DNA of 64,000 bases from JBKQVT01 sp963804825 (GTDB lineage: Bacteria; Planctomycetota; Planctomycetia; Pirellulales; Thermoguttaceae). The stretch is from NCBI GenBank assembly GCA_963804825.1, contig CAWDRV010000001.1, forward strand, positions 620,001-684,000, in the 5' to 3' direction. The position numbers and the translations under genes were made by a program. Under the pieces are notes generated by a model. It did not search any database. It saw only the letters and a program-made list of their open reading frames with translations, and was not told where the DNA came from. Shown in pieces: positions 17,789-27,279 of this stretch (position 1 is its first letter; the number at the start of each line of letters is the position of its first letter).

Positions 17789-20468
17789 ATGTGGTTGCCA
17801 TTGAAGGATTACCAGCAAGAGACTCTCCGACGCCTTGCTGACTATTGCATGGCGGCGCGGAGCCGTTACGACCGTGGTATGAATCGTTTCGAGCGCGACG
17901 CCTTCGAGGCTTTTACCGGGCGAGACTACTATGCGCCACCGGGGTTTGAGAACGTCCCATACGTCTGCCTCCGGCTGCCAACGGGGGGCGGAAAAACGCT
18001 CTTGGCGGCGCATGCGGTCGGGACGATTGGCGACAAATTGCTTGGGACCGACCGTCCGGCATGCCTATGGGTCACTCCCAGTATAACGATTCGCGATCAA
18101 ACCCTGCGTCGCCTGGTGAGGCCAACCGACCCCTATCGCGAAGCCCTGCAGGAGTCGCTCGATTCTTCCATCGAGGTGTTGACGCTGGAAGAGGCGCTCA
18201 CCAGGCCCCGCAGCGTCGAATCGAGGGCGGCGCTGGTGATCGTCACGACGATCCAATCGTATCGCATTCGCGATGATCGCGGGGAAGAACTTGCGGCCAC
18301 TCGCCGCATCTATCGCGACAACGGTTACCTGCAAGCGGCATTTGACACTCTCCCCGCATGGGCGCGGGAGGAGCTTGCGCGCGATGACAATGGCTTGGTG
18401 GATCTGTCGCTGGCCAACGCGCTCCGGCTGCGGCGGCCCATCGTCATCATGGACGAGGCGCACAATGCGCGCACGCCAGTCTCTTTCGACTCGCTGGCGC
18501 GGTTTGGCCCCTCGTTTGTTCTCGAATTGACCGCCACCCCAGAGCAGCGGCACGATCCGCAGCACCCGACCGACCCTCGCTTGGCCAGCAACGTGCTGCA
18601 CGCCGTAAGTGCGTTGGAACTGAAGAAAGAGGGCATGATTAAGATGCCCGTCGATTTGGAAAACCGGCTTGATTGGTTGGAAGTGCTTGCGGCCACGGTG
18701 CAGCGGCGGAACGAGTTAGAGACGGTGGCGGATCATGCCAACCAGGACTTGGGGCTGCCGTTTCTGCGCCCGATCGCGCTCGTTCAGGCACAGCCCGCTT
18801 CAAGGACGAGGGAGACGCAAACGGTAGGTGTGGTAAAGGCCGCGTTGCTCCGGCTGAATGTGCGCGAAGAAGAAATCTGCATATGCACGGGCGCGGTCGA
18901 TGAAATCGGCGACACCGACCTTATGGCCGAGACTTGCCCGGTGCGCTACGTGATCACCGTTCGACAAGTTGCGCGAAGGGTGGGACTGTCCGTTGGCATA
19001 CGTGCTCGGCTCCATTGGCAATGCCGCGACTCCAACAGCCGTCGAACAACTTATCGGCCGCGTACTTCGGATGCCGAATGCCAATCCGACGCGTGTGCCG
19101 GCCCTGGATCGCGCCTACGCATTCGTTTTGAGTGACGACGTGATGCAGACCGCGGTGCAGCTTCGCGACCGGATGGTCGAGACGTGCGGCTTCGATGATC
19201 GCTCAGCCGCGGACGCATTACGGGTAACTGCCACGGAGACGCAACGCGGCCTGGGTTTTGGCAGGATTCCGTTGAGCGCGCCGCCGCACTTTGAGTCGCT
19301 CCCACCTGCATTGGCCGCGAACACCCGTTACGACGAACCATCGGGCGCACTCATCGTTGCAGATGCGGTCTTGACCCGCGAGGAAGTCAGGACGTTGCGT
19401 GATGCCGTAGCAACCGAACAGGATCGCCAGGCCGTCGAAGACTATTGGAGCCGAGAGCGGCCGATAGGGGCGGCGGCAAAGCCGCTCGACCAGTACGCAC
19501 GGCCAATCCGCGTGCCGCGGCTTGAATTGGAGCAGGACGGCCGTTGGACGTTGCTCGAACCCGAGGAGTTGGATAATTTTGCCTGGAACCTGGACCAATG
19601 CGATCCTGCGTTGAGTGAGCAAGAGTTTGGGTCAGATATATGCGTCGGCAGCGCGGCAACGATCGACTTCCGCGAAACCGCCGATGGCCATGACGGCGGC
19701 CTCATCACGGAATCGGCGGGCGACGTACGGCTGCGCCAATTGGAATTGATCGGAGAAGGTGACGATTGGGACGAGAACGAATTGACGCTTTGGCTGGATC
19801 GGGCGCTCCATCGTGGCGAAGCGTTCATGGGTTTGGCACAGAGCGAAAGCCAACCGTGGTTGTGCCGGGTGGTGACGCATCTGACACAGCAACGAGGCGT
19901 CAGCCTGCCGGTGATCGTGCGCCGCCGACACCGTTTGGCCGACGCGCTGCGTGTGAAGATCGGCGACCACGGCCGCCTTCAGACGCGTCGAGCAACAGAC
20001 TGGCTGATCGACAACCGGCCGGAAGCCATCCGAACCTCCGATGAGCACGCGATCCTAATCGAGGAACAGGATTACACGCCCTCGCAGTTGTTTACGGCGC
20101 CGCTCAGGTTTCATCATCACGCGTTCGATTTGATTTTCGATATGAACGGCGAGGAGTTTGAATGCGCCATGCGCATCGATGGTCATCCCAACGTCGCCCG
20201 GTGGATTCGTAACACGGAACACGCGACACAGGGCGGGTTCTGGCTTCCACAATCTCCGGGGAAGTTCTTCCCCGATTTCATCGTCGAACTGAGGGACGGC
20301 CGTACGGTTCTTGTCGAATACAAGATGGGAAGGCTCGCCAGCGACCCAGAAGAACAGCACAAGAAGGCAGTTGGCGAACTCTGGGATGCCCGAAGCAACG
20401 GCCGGTGTAGGTTCTGTTGGGTTGTTGACAGAAATTGGACCACATTGGCCGCAGCGCTCGATGCTTGA
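17789..20468 (+). pseudogene. res: Type III restriction enzyme Res subunit, frameshifted
   Basis: About 893 residues when joined. An SF2 helicase is visible: Walker A PTGGGKT (64-70), DEAH box MDEAH, motif III ELTATP and motif VI QLIGRVLRMP. A C-terminal PD-(D/E)xK nuclease follows (PDFIVELRDGRTVLVEYK). The frame breaks at 18962, where one extra C follows YVITV; removing it restores VITVDKLREGWDCP, a standard motif of the family. It works with Mod as an ATP-dependent restriction complex cutting unmethylated DNA. Both subunits carry one shift each, so activity depends on whether these are real. Confidence 0.85.
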
Positions 20469-20781
20469 AAACGGGAGACACGGAAGCAACAGTGGCGCAA
20501 CAGGCGACGGGGACGTTCGAGCACGTCGATTCCCAGGCGGTCGCGTGCCGCCACAATGGGATTATCCGGGCGACGCGATCGTTTTTTCACGCCCGCTCTT
20601 GCCGTCAACGCCCTGCGTCGATTTTATCGGCCTCGCGCCCGGCAACAACAAGAACAGCAAGCTGTTACCATTTCGCCCCATGGCGACACGGCCGACGGCT
20701 CGCTCCTTTTCTCTCTTGCCGGCATGGGTTAGAATAGGATTGATCGTCCGACCATGTCCGTCCTTTCACAGGAGCCCGTCC
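20469..20781. other. Gap without recognised gene
   Basis: No gene or clear repeat was found here. The last 20 bases hold the CAGGAG ribosome-binding site of the flavin reductase gene. Confidence 0.5.
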
Positions 20782-21348
20782 ATGAAACGCTCACTTGGCG
20801 CCAAGACGTTGATTCTCCCCACGCCGACCTGGATCGTGGGATCGTACGACAAACAACACAAGCCGAACGGAATGACGGTGGCTTGGGGGGGCATCTGCTC
20901 GAGCGACCCGCCCTGCGTGGCCGTCTCGCTCCGAAAGGCCACCTACAGCTACGCCAACTTGATCGGGCAGCGGGCCTTCACGGTGAGCGTGCCGTCCGAG
21001 GGCCAGGTGAAGCAGGCCGACTATTTCGGGCTCACGAGCGGCCGCAATACCGACAAGTTCGCCGCCACGGGCTTGACCGCGGCGCCGAGCGACCTGGTCA
21101 ACGCGCCTTACGTCCAGGAATTTCCGCTGGTCCTGGAATGCAAGGTCCTGCACGTCATCGAGCTGGGCCTGCACACGCAGTTCGTCGGCCAGATTCTCGA
21201 CGTGAAGGCGGACGAGGAGGTGCTGGACGCGGACGGGATGCCCGACATGGAGAAGGTCCGGCCGATCCTTTTTTCGCCCGGCAACCGGGTGTACTACGGC
21301 GTCGGGTCGTCGCTGGGGCACGCCTTCGCCGTGGGCAAGGAAATCTAG
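20782..21348 (+). CDS. Flavin reductase family protein
   Basis: A 188-residue protein of the FMN-binding split-barrel flavin reductase type. TPTWIVGSYD and NGMTVAWGGICSSDPPCVAVSLRKATYS form the flavin-binding start, and AFTVSVPSEGQVKQADYFG follows. Relatives bind FMN and pass electrons to partner oxidases or act as redox proteins. A CAGGAG ribosome-binding site lies 9 bases before the ATG. It neighbours the rubrerythrin/reductase operon on the opposite strand, so an oxygen-stress role is plausible but not shown. Confidence 0.85.
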   Translation: MKRSLGAKTLILPTPTWIVGSYDKQHKPNGMTVAWGGICSSDPPCVAVSLRKATYSYANLIGQRAFTVSVPSEGQVKQADYFGLTSGRNTDKFAATGLTAAPSDLVNAPYVQEFPLVLECKVLHVIELGLHTQFVGQILDVKADEEVLDADGMPDMEKVRPILFSPGNRVYYGVGSSLGHAFAVGKEI

Positions 21349-21404
21349 GGCCTGGGTTCCGCCTTAAGTAAGTTTATCAAGTTTTTAACGGTCCCAGACA
21401 ACCG

Positions 21405-21475
21405 AGGAACGCTGATTTTCGCTAATTCCCGCTGATTGTTTCCATAAGTGTCGATCAGCGAAGATTAGTGTTCCG
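21405..21475. repeat. GCTGATTTTCGCTAATTCC hairpin repeat
   Basis: The arms GGAACGCTGATTTTCGCTAA and TCAGCGAAGATTAGTGTTCC form an imperfect hairpin between convergent genes. It looks like a distant relative of the AACCGCAGATAAACGCGG palindrome inside the AACCGTTCGC elements. Confidence 0.6.
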
Positions 21476-21508
21476 TAGAAAACTGCCGACTTGTTCTGAC
21501 GGAGTTCC

Positions 21509-22903
21509 TTACTCCGCCGAGTCGCCGCCTGCCGCGAGGACCTCGACGAACTCCGACGCCCGTGAACCGGTTGCCAAGAATCGCGAAAAATCACGCTTGT
21601 CCTCGACGGCCTTCGTCACCGCGGCGGTCAGCGTGGCGTCGCCAAGCAGCACCGCGCCGACAAGACAATGGTCGCGGAAGACGAAACGGAAGTAACGGCC
21701 GTCCGATTCCTCGTCGATGACGCGGAAACCGGCGTCTTCCGCGTGGATCTGGCCGATGCTGAACACATCCACGCCGAGGACCTTCAGGGTGTTCGAGCAT
21801 GGCACGCCGCCGAACTCGACGCTGCCGCCGGCCATGTTCAGTCCGGCGATGCTGCCCTGATATCGGGCCGGTCCCCAGATTCCATAGACCCGCCCGTGAT
21901 GTTCCGCCACGTCGCCCGCGGCGAAAACGTCGGGGTGCGAAGCGGCCAGCAGGTTGTTGACCACCACGCCCTGGTTCACTTCCAGGCCGGCCTGGCGGGC
22001 CAGGTGGCTGTTCGAGCGGATGCCGGTGGCCATGACGACCAGGTCGGCGGCGATGAGGCTGCCGTCGGCCAACTGGACGCCTTGAACCCGCCGGTCGCCG
22101 ACGAGCGCTTGCGTGGCGACGTGGGTTCGCAGCTTGATGCCCGCATCGGCGACGTATCGGTGGAGAATCTCTCCCGCCCGAGAGTTCAATTGCCGCGGCA
22201 GCAACCAACGCTGGTCTTCCAGGACGGTGACTTCGGCGCCGTGGCGGGCCAATCCGGCGGCCGTTTCCAGTCCCAGCAGGCCGCCGCCGATACATACGCA
22301 CTTGGCCCCGGCCCGGCAGACGGCCAGAATGCCACGCGCGTCGGCCGCGGTCCGCAGGGCGGTCACGCCCTGGCGATCGGCCCCGGCAATCGGCGGGATG
22401 AACGGTTGTGCGCCGACGGAGAGCAAGAGCTTGTCGAACGGCAACCGCTGGCCGCCGTGCAACTCGACCACGTGATCCTCCAAGTGGATCGCCGCCGCCT
22501 CGACGCCCAGCAAGAGCCGGACCTTCTGCTCCTCGTACCAACGTGCCGGGTGGATCGGCAAGTCGTCCTCGCCAATCTCGCCGGCCAGGAATCGCGTCAG
22601 ATTGAGCCGGTAATAAGGAAGCTCGGTCTCTTTCGAGACAAGCGTGATCTCCGCGGCGGGCGAGGCGGTCCGCAGCGATTCCACGGCCGAAATCCCGGCA
22701 ATCCCCGCGCCGACGACGACCATGTTCCCACGGCGTTCCTTCGCGGCGCCCGGGGGTGAGGGGCTTTGTTTGCTTGCGGGCTCGGCCCACGGCTCGAACA
22801 AGTTCCACGGCGCTCCGCAAATCGGACACGCCTCGGGCGGCTCCGGTCCGCGATGGACGTATCCGCAAACGGTGCACCGCCAAGCCTGGTTCGCACCCGG
22901 CAT
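21509..22903 (-). CDS. Rubredoxin-domain FAD/NAD-dependent reductase
   Basis: A 464-residue fusion. Residues 1-40 form a rubrerythrin-type rubredoxin domain (WRCTVCGYVHRG, ACPICGAPW; Cys10, 13, 26, 29). A pyridine-nucleotide-disulfide reductase follows with two dinucleotide motifs (VVVGAGIAGISAVE and CIGGGLLGLETAAG) and the AAGDVAEHHG FAD signature. It resembles rubredoxin:NAD+ oxidoreductase and NirB/NasD-like reductases. It likely passes electrons from NAD(P)H to rubrerythrin, whose gene ends upstream in the same operon. The fused iron domain may serve as a built-in electron carrier. Confidence 0.87.
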   Translation of the reverse strand: MPGANQAWRCTVCGYVHRGPEPPEACPICGAPWNLFEPWAEPASKQSPSPPGAAKERRGNMVVVGAGIAGISAVESLRTASPAAEITLVSKETELPYYRLNLTRFLAGEIGEDDLPIHPARWYEEQKVRLLLGVEAAAIHLEDHVVELHGGQRLPFDKLLLSVGAQPFIPPIAGADRQGVTALRTAADARGILAVCRAGAKCVCIGGGLLGLETAAGLARHGAEVTVLEDQRWLLPRQLNSRAGEILHRYVADAGIKLRTHVATQALVGDRRVQGVQLADGSLIAADLVVMATGIRSNSHLARQAGLEVNQGVVVNNLLAASHPDVFAAGDVAEHHGRVYGIWGPARYQGSIAGLNMAGGSVEFGGVPCSNTLKVLGVDVFSIGQIHAEDAGFRVIDEESDGRYFRFVFRDHCLVGAVLLGDATLTAAVTKAVEDKRDFSRFLATGSRASEFVEVLAAGGDSAE

Positions 22904-22915
22904 CGCTGGCCCCTT

Positions 22916-23488
22916 TCACCAATTCTCCGCGAGCAACTCGAAGTACGCCTGCGGGTGGGCACAAGCAGGACAGGCCGCCAAAGCCTCCGGACCTTCATGG
23001 ACGTAGCCGCAATTCATGCAGCGCCATCGGACCGGCTCGTCCCGTTTGAACACGCGGCCGTTGCGGATGTTTTCCAACAGGCCGCGGTAGCGGCGTTCAT
23101 GCTGCCGCTCGGCCACGGAAATCTTCTCGAAGATGACGGCGACGGCGTTGAAGCCTTCCTGCCGGGCGACGGCTGCGAAGCCTGGATACATGGCCGACCA
23201 CTCTTCGTGTTCGCCCTCGGCGGCCGCCAGGAGGTTGTCGGCGGTCGGGCCGACGACGCCGGCGGGAAAGGCGCACTCGATCTTCACTTCGCCGCCCTGG
23301 AGGAACTTGAAGAACCGCTTGGCGTGTTCTTTTTCCTGGTTGGCCGTTTCCTCGAAGATCGAGGCGATTTGGATGAAGCCGTCGTTTCTGGCCTGGCTGG
23401 CGAAGTAGGTATAGCGGTTGCGTGCCTGCGATTCGCCGGCGAAGGCCGTCAGCAGATTGCGTTCGGTTTGCGAACCCTTCATTTCCAT
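22916..23488 (-). CDS. rbr: Rubrerythrin
   Basis: A 190-residue rubrerythrin. The four-helix diiron domain has paired ExxH motifs (EETANQEKEHAKRF and EKISVAERQHERRY), and the C-terminal rubredoxin domain has four cysteines (WRCMNCGYVHEG, ACPACAHPQ). It reduces hydrogen peroxide in the cytoplasm using electrons from a rubredoxin reductase, here most likely the next gene 12 bp downstream. The C-terminal domain closely resembles the N-terminal domain of that reductase. ATG codons at 23488 and 23482 are both possible. Confidence 0.93.
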   Translation of the reverse strand: MEMKGSQTERNLLTAFAGESQARNRYTYFASQARNDGFIQIASIFEETANQEKEHAKRFFKFLQGGEVKIECAFPAGVVGPTADNLLAAAEGEHEEWSAMYPGFAAVARQEGFNAVAVIFEKISVAERQHERRYRGLLENIRNGRVFKRDEPVRWRCMNCGYVHEGPEALAACPACAHPQAYFELLAENW

Positions 23489-23694
23489 GATGGTGACCTG
23501 TTATCTCGGGATGTTGTCGTCCGGCCGAAGACCGGCCTTTCGACAAGAATCTGTTTCCTCCATTATCGAGTTGCGCAAGCCCGGCACAATCCCCCCGCGT
23601 TGCGGCCGACGACCTTGGTTTTTCACACTCGGGGGCATAGACTGACCGGTGGGGACATCCTCGGACACGCTTTCGGCGAGGGACGCAGCTTTCG

Positions 23695-24322
23695 ATGGCC
23701 TTGTTGGGTTTTCTTTTATCAGCGGTCGCCATCTCGCTCTCCGGGGTCATGGCCCCGGGGCCGGTCACCGCCGCAACCTTGGTCACGGGGGCAAGGTCCC
23801 GCCACGCCGGGGCGTGGATCGCCACCGGCCACGCGGTCGTCGAGTTTCCGCTGGTCTTCCTGCTGGCGGCCGGGGCCGACGCGCTGTTGGACGTTCCATG
23901 GCGTCAAGGCGGGGATCGGCATCGCCGGAGGACTGTTCCTGTTTTTCATGGGCGGGCAACTCCTCCGCAACTTGCCCACCCTCGGTGATGGCCAAGCCGC
24001 CCACGTGCAACGTCATCCCTTCGCCACCGGCGTCATCCTGACCGGGGCCAACCCGTACTTCCTGGTTTGGTGGGCCACGGTGGGACTGGCGATGGTGACG
24101 CAAGCGATCACGTTCGGAGTCTTGGCCCTGGCGCTGTTTGCGACCGTCCATTGGCTGTGCGATTTGATCTGGCTGGAGATGTTGTCGCTGGCGGCGTTTC
24201 AAGGTTCGGCGCTTTTCGGCCAGCGGGCCCAGCGGATCGTCTTCCTGATCTGTGCGGTGATTCTGTTGGCCTTCGGGGCGAAGTTCATCTGGGACGCGGC
24301 GGGCAGTCTTTCCGCGACCTGA
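23695..24322 (+). pseudogene. LysE-family exporter, frameshifted
   Basis: The N-terminal part MALLGFLLSAVAISLSGVMAPGPVTAA, with its PGP motif, is typical of LysE/RhtB amino-acid exporters. The rest (GVKAGIGIAGGLFLFFMGG, GANPYFLVWWATVG) lies in a second frame that takes over near 23890. Removing one base in GACGTTCCATGG joins them into about 208 residues with six helices. The exported compound is unknown. It runs divergently from the rubrerythrin operon. Confidence 0.8.
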
Positions 24323-24409
24323 CCCCCGGCGCGCGGGGTCGGCCCCCGCAAACCGAATCCCGCGCAGGATGCCCGAAAAAGGCAATGCGACGCTCGTTTT
24401 GGCCATCTA

Positions 24410-25055
24410 ATCGACCACGCCCGTAGGGCGTGGGTTTGGCTTGCCCCGCAAAGCGGGGCGGGCACTACACGTGGGGAAAGCCCTGCCAGGGCTTCACTGG
24501 TTTTTATGGTTACTGAAACAACTGACCTTGTTGGCGATCCCTATCTTCCTGCTGCCGGATATACTGCCGCACCGTGGCCTCGTCACTCCCCACGGTGCTT
24601 ACCCAGTATCCCGTCGCCCAAAAATGCAGCCCCGCCATCCGACGCTCATGCAGCAATTCCCGATGTATCCGCACCGCACTCTTGCCCTTCAGAAACCCTA
24701 TTGCAAACGCCACGCTCTACTTCGGCGGGATGCTCAGGCAGAGGTGAACATGGTCGCTCACCGCATGCCCTTCCAGCAGCCCGATCCCTTTCTGCCTACA
24801 CAAATCCCGCAGGATACCACCTATCGAAGCCCGAAGCTTCCCATACATCACTTTCCGCCGGTATTTCGGAATGAAGATCACATGATACTTGCACTCCCAT
24901 CGCACATGTGCCAGACTGTCAAAATCCTTCATACGCTCTTTCTCCTGCCCAACAGGGCTTTCCCCGGAGTTAGAGCGTATGCTATTTCGGGGCACGCCGG
25001 AACGGCTTAGCCCCCAGGGTCGCACGGCCATAGGCCGTGGGTTTATGACGTACTA
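24410..25055 (-). mobile_element. IS200/IS605-type insertion sequence
   Basis: A single transposase gene is flanked by small imperfect hairpins with related sequences (CCACGCCCGTAGGGCGTGGG on one side, CACGGCCATAGGCCGTGGG on the other). This is the subterminal hairpin layout of IS200/IS605 elements, which lack long inverted repeats. Exact tips cannot be fixed without an empty site. Confidence 0.75.
24510..24932 (-). pseudogene. tnpA: IS200-type Y1 transposase with in-frame amber codon
   Basis: A 140-codon Y1 (HUH) transposase. The start is MKDFDSLAHVRWECKYHVIF, the HUH motif is DHVHL (His61, His63), and the catalytic tyrosine is Tyr124 in EATVRQYIRQQE. Both halves are in the same frame and are separated by one TAG at codon 72 (IPPK-stop-SVAF), where relatives have tyrosine (IPPKYS). 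This is a nonsense change rather than a frameshift. The element is then immobile unless the codon is suppressed, misread or supplied in trans. Confidence 0.85.
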
Positions 25056-25152
25056 ATGCGAGAGCAGCAAGGATCAAGGAGAAAAGGGACGTTCGAGAAG
25101 GGCCGGTGAGACCGCCCCCCCCTTGCGGTTGGAATTATTTCACAACAGATGT

Positions 25153-25181
25153 TTGCAGATATCACGTTTATGCATTATACT
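25153..25181 (+). promoter_or_regulatory. Sigma-70-type promoter of lipoprotein/DUF1559 operon
   Basis: TTGCAG and TATACT are separated by 17 bases, about 85 bases before the lipoprotein start. The hexamers are identical to those of the candidate small-RNA promoter. Confidence 0.7.
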
Positions 25182-25270
25182 GATGGCCGTAGGATCGAAA
25201 ACCGGAACCAGCGCGGGCAGCGTTTCGCAGCCCGCGCCCCCTAGAGCACATCGATAAGAAGACTCCTCCC

Positions 25271-25738
25271 ATGCGATCGCAGCACCGTGCAGGATTGTGC
25301 CGCCGACTCACCTTGCTGCTGCTGTGGTGTCTGATCGCGGGGGGCTGCTCATCTTCAACCCCCGTACAGGTGGGAAATCCGCCCGACCCCACTGCGGAGA
25401 AGCTGAGGAAGATCATCGTTGCCTACGGGAGGTTTTGCGTGGCCGAGCAGAGGCCGCCCGAGAGTGTGGAGGAGTTGAAGCCGATGCTGGCCCAATTGGG
25501 AGACCCCGGCGACCTCTTACGATCGTCGCGTGACGGACAGCCGTTCGTCGTCTGCTGGGGCGTCGATCTCCTGGCGCCGCCGTCTTGGGCCAAATCAAAA
25601 ACGCCCGTGCTGGCCTACGAGAAACAGGGAGTCGATGGCCAGCGCTATATCTTGACGACGCAACGGCGTGTCGAGTTGATGCCGGATCAAGACTTTCGCC
25701 AAGCCGGTTTTCCTCCGGGACATACTCCTAGTTTCTGA
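25271..25738 (+). CDS. Small lipoprotein
   Basis: A 155-residue protein. It has a charged start, a hydrophobic core (LTLLLLWCLIAGG) and a lipobox ending in Cys26 (IAGGC), followed by a flexible SSSTPVQVGNPPDP linker. The remainder has one short globular domain. Similar small lipoproteins often lie next to DUF1559 genes in planctomycetes, and the next gene is one, 12 bp downstream. Function is unknown. A clear promoter lies upstream. Confidence 0.8.
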   Translation: MRSQHRAGLCRRLTLLLLWCLIAGGCSSSTPVQVGNPPDPTAEKLRKIIVAYGRFCVAEQRPPESVEELKPMLAQLGDPGDLLRSSRDGQPFVVCWGVDLLAPPSWAKSKTPVLAYEKQGVDGQRYILTTQRRVELMPDQDFRQAGFPPGHTPSF

Positions 25739-25750
25739 GCGAGGTGCAAT

Positions 25751-26821
25751 ATGCGAACCTTTTCCCGTAGCAACGTGGCGGCCGGGACCTTTCCAGTCCG
25801 CCGCCGAGCCTTTACGCTCGTCGAGCTGCTGGTGGTCATCTCGATCATCGGCATCCTCATGTTCCTGATGTTGCCGGCAATGCAGTCGGTGCGAGAATCG
25901 ATGCGGCGCGCGGAATGCGCCAACCATCTGAAGCAGATCGGCCTGGGTTTCCTTCACCATCTTGAGGCGACACAGGCTTTTCCCAACGGAGGCGGATATT
26001 ATGATTGGACGGGTTGGGGGGACGGGCGAGCGTGGGCCAGCGTTGCCCCCTCCACCTCAGTCCCCATGGCCTCCCGCCTTACACCGGCGGCGTTCGACCA
26101 GCAGGACTGGTCCTGGGGCTACCAGATCCTGCCATACATCGACCAGGCGGCGCTATGGAGGAACCCCGACGACGACCTCGTGAGGAGCACGCCGACGGTC
26201 ATCTACTTTTGCCCGAGCCGGCGGAGGCCCGTTGTGCACTACACCCCTGGCAACTGGGGGTTGCGTGCCATGATCGACTATGACGGCAACGCGGGGACTT
26301 CCAGCTTACATGGTGACAACGGCGGTTGTTACGGGGACGGCACCGCGGATGGCATCCTGGTCATGCAAGGCAGCGATTCTACCACTCGCATCGGTGGTCA
26401 GACCCGCGCCATCAGCTTGGCCGACGTGACTGACGGGGCCTCCAATACGATCATGGTGGGAGAGAAGCGGATGAATGCGGACTACTACGTCTTCCCGGCA
26501 GGTGGGGGTGAGCCGGACGATGACGCCGGTTACGTCGGTGGCTTCCAGGACGATATTGTCCGATTTGGCGCCCTCGGCGGGGCAACCCCCCAAGCCCCCT
26601 ATCAGGCGCTGCCGCCGGAGCCGGATCTTGCGTCGAAGGTGGCTAATCCTGCGACGGCCCAATACTACGGCTATCAGTTCGGTTCCGCCCACGCCGGAGG
26701 CGCGCAATTCGTCTTCTGCGACGGCTCGGTGAAGCTCATCCACTACGCCGTCGATCCCGAAGTCTTCCGGCGGGCGTCGTCGCGGAATGATCACTTGTCG
26801 TTCGATCCGACTGGCCTCTAG
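25751..26821 (+). CDS. DUF1559 protein with prepilin-type N-terminus
   Basis: A 356-residue type IV pilin-like protein. The prepilin cleavage region is RRAFTLVELLVVISIIGILM (residues 18-37). AECANHLKQIGLGFLHHLEA and the C-terminal HAGGAQFVFCDGSVKLI (the H-x-DGSV motif) are diagnostic of the large planctomycete DUF1559 family. It is presumably processed by a prepilin peptidase and is part of a type II secretion-like or surface structure. Its TAG stop codon is also the insertion point of a MITE-like element, so the protein is unchanged by that insertion. Confidence 0.93.
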   Translation: MRTFSRSNVAAGTFPVRRRAFTLVELLVVISIIGILMFLMLPAMQSVRESMRRAECANHLKQIGLGFLHHLEATQAFPNGGGYYDWTGWGDGRAWASVAPSTSVPMASRLTPAAFDQQDWSWGYQILPYIDQAALWRNPDDDLVRSTPTVIYFCPSRRRPVVHYTPGNWGLRAMIDYDGNAGTSSLHGDNGGCYGDGTADGILVMQGSDSTTRIGGQTRAISLADVTDGASNTIMVGEKRMNADYYVFPAGGGEPDDDAGYVGGFQDDIVRFGALGGATPQAPYQALPPEPDLASKVANPATAQYYGYQFGSAHAGGAQFVFCDGSVKLIHYAVDPEVFRRASSRNDHLSFDPTGL

Positions 26822-27126
26822 TGTAGTGCGTCACAAATATGGGAACTAATGAACGGGGCGACTCTTTTCGCCCCGTAGGGGCGTTTGATCCTAGCCCAGC
26901 AGTTTACTGCTGGGACGGCAAGCATCACCATTTTGTGCGACAAGTCCCGTAGGGACGGCCGAAATGTGGCATCCGACATTCAATCGTCCCTACGGGACGA
27001 CAATGGAATTGCGGCCTTCCGCTACCCAGCGATAAATCGCTGGGCTATTATCGAAACGACCCTCCGGGTCGAAATCGGGACCGATTCCAGTCCACGATAA
27101 GGACCTAACGGACTGACGCACTACAC
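26821..27126. mobile_element. 306-bp MITE-like element with TA duplication
   Basis: Perfect 13-bp terminal inverted repeats GTGTAGTGCGTCA and TGACGCACTACAC are each flanked by TA. The interior holds REP-like palindromes (CCCGTAGGGAC, AGCCCAGCAGTTTACTGCTGGG-like pairs). TA target duplications are typical of elements moved by IS630/mariner-type transposases. The left TA is part of the TAG stop of the DUF1559 gene. The remainder of this intergenic stretch (27127-27279) holds only a short CAGAGGCGCGGAGGCGC repeat. Confidence 0.8.
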
Positions 27127-27279
27127 TAGCGAATCTCGCCAGAGGCGCGGAGGCGCAAAGCCGGAAAGGAAGGAGCGGCGACGGCGACGCAGCTCCAGCG
27201 TTCCATGCCTGCCGGTTCGCGCCCATCGGCCGTCAGGCACGCTCGCGCCTGAGCTGGTGGGGATAAGAACGGCGACGGC

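Noticed and set aside
22766..24322. A 518-codon plus-strand frame spanning rubrerythrin and LysE
   Set aside because: Only its last 145 codons are real, as the second half of the frameshifted LysE gene. The rest is antisense to rubrerythrin.
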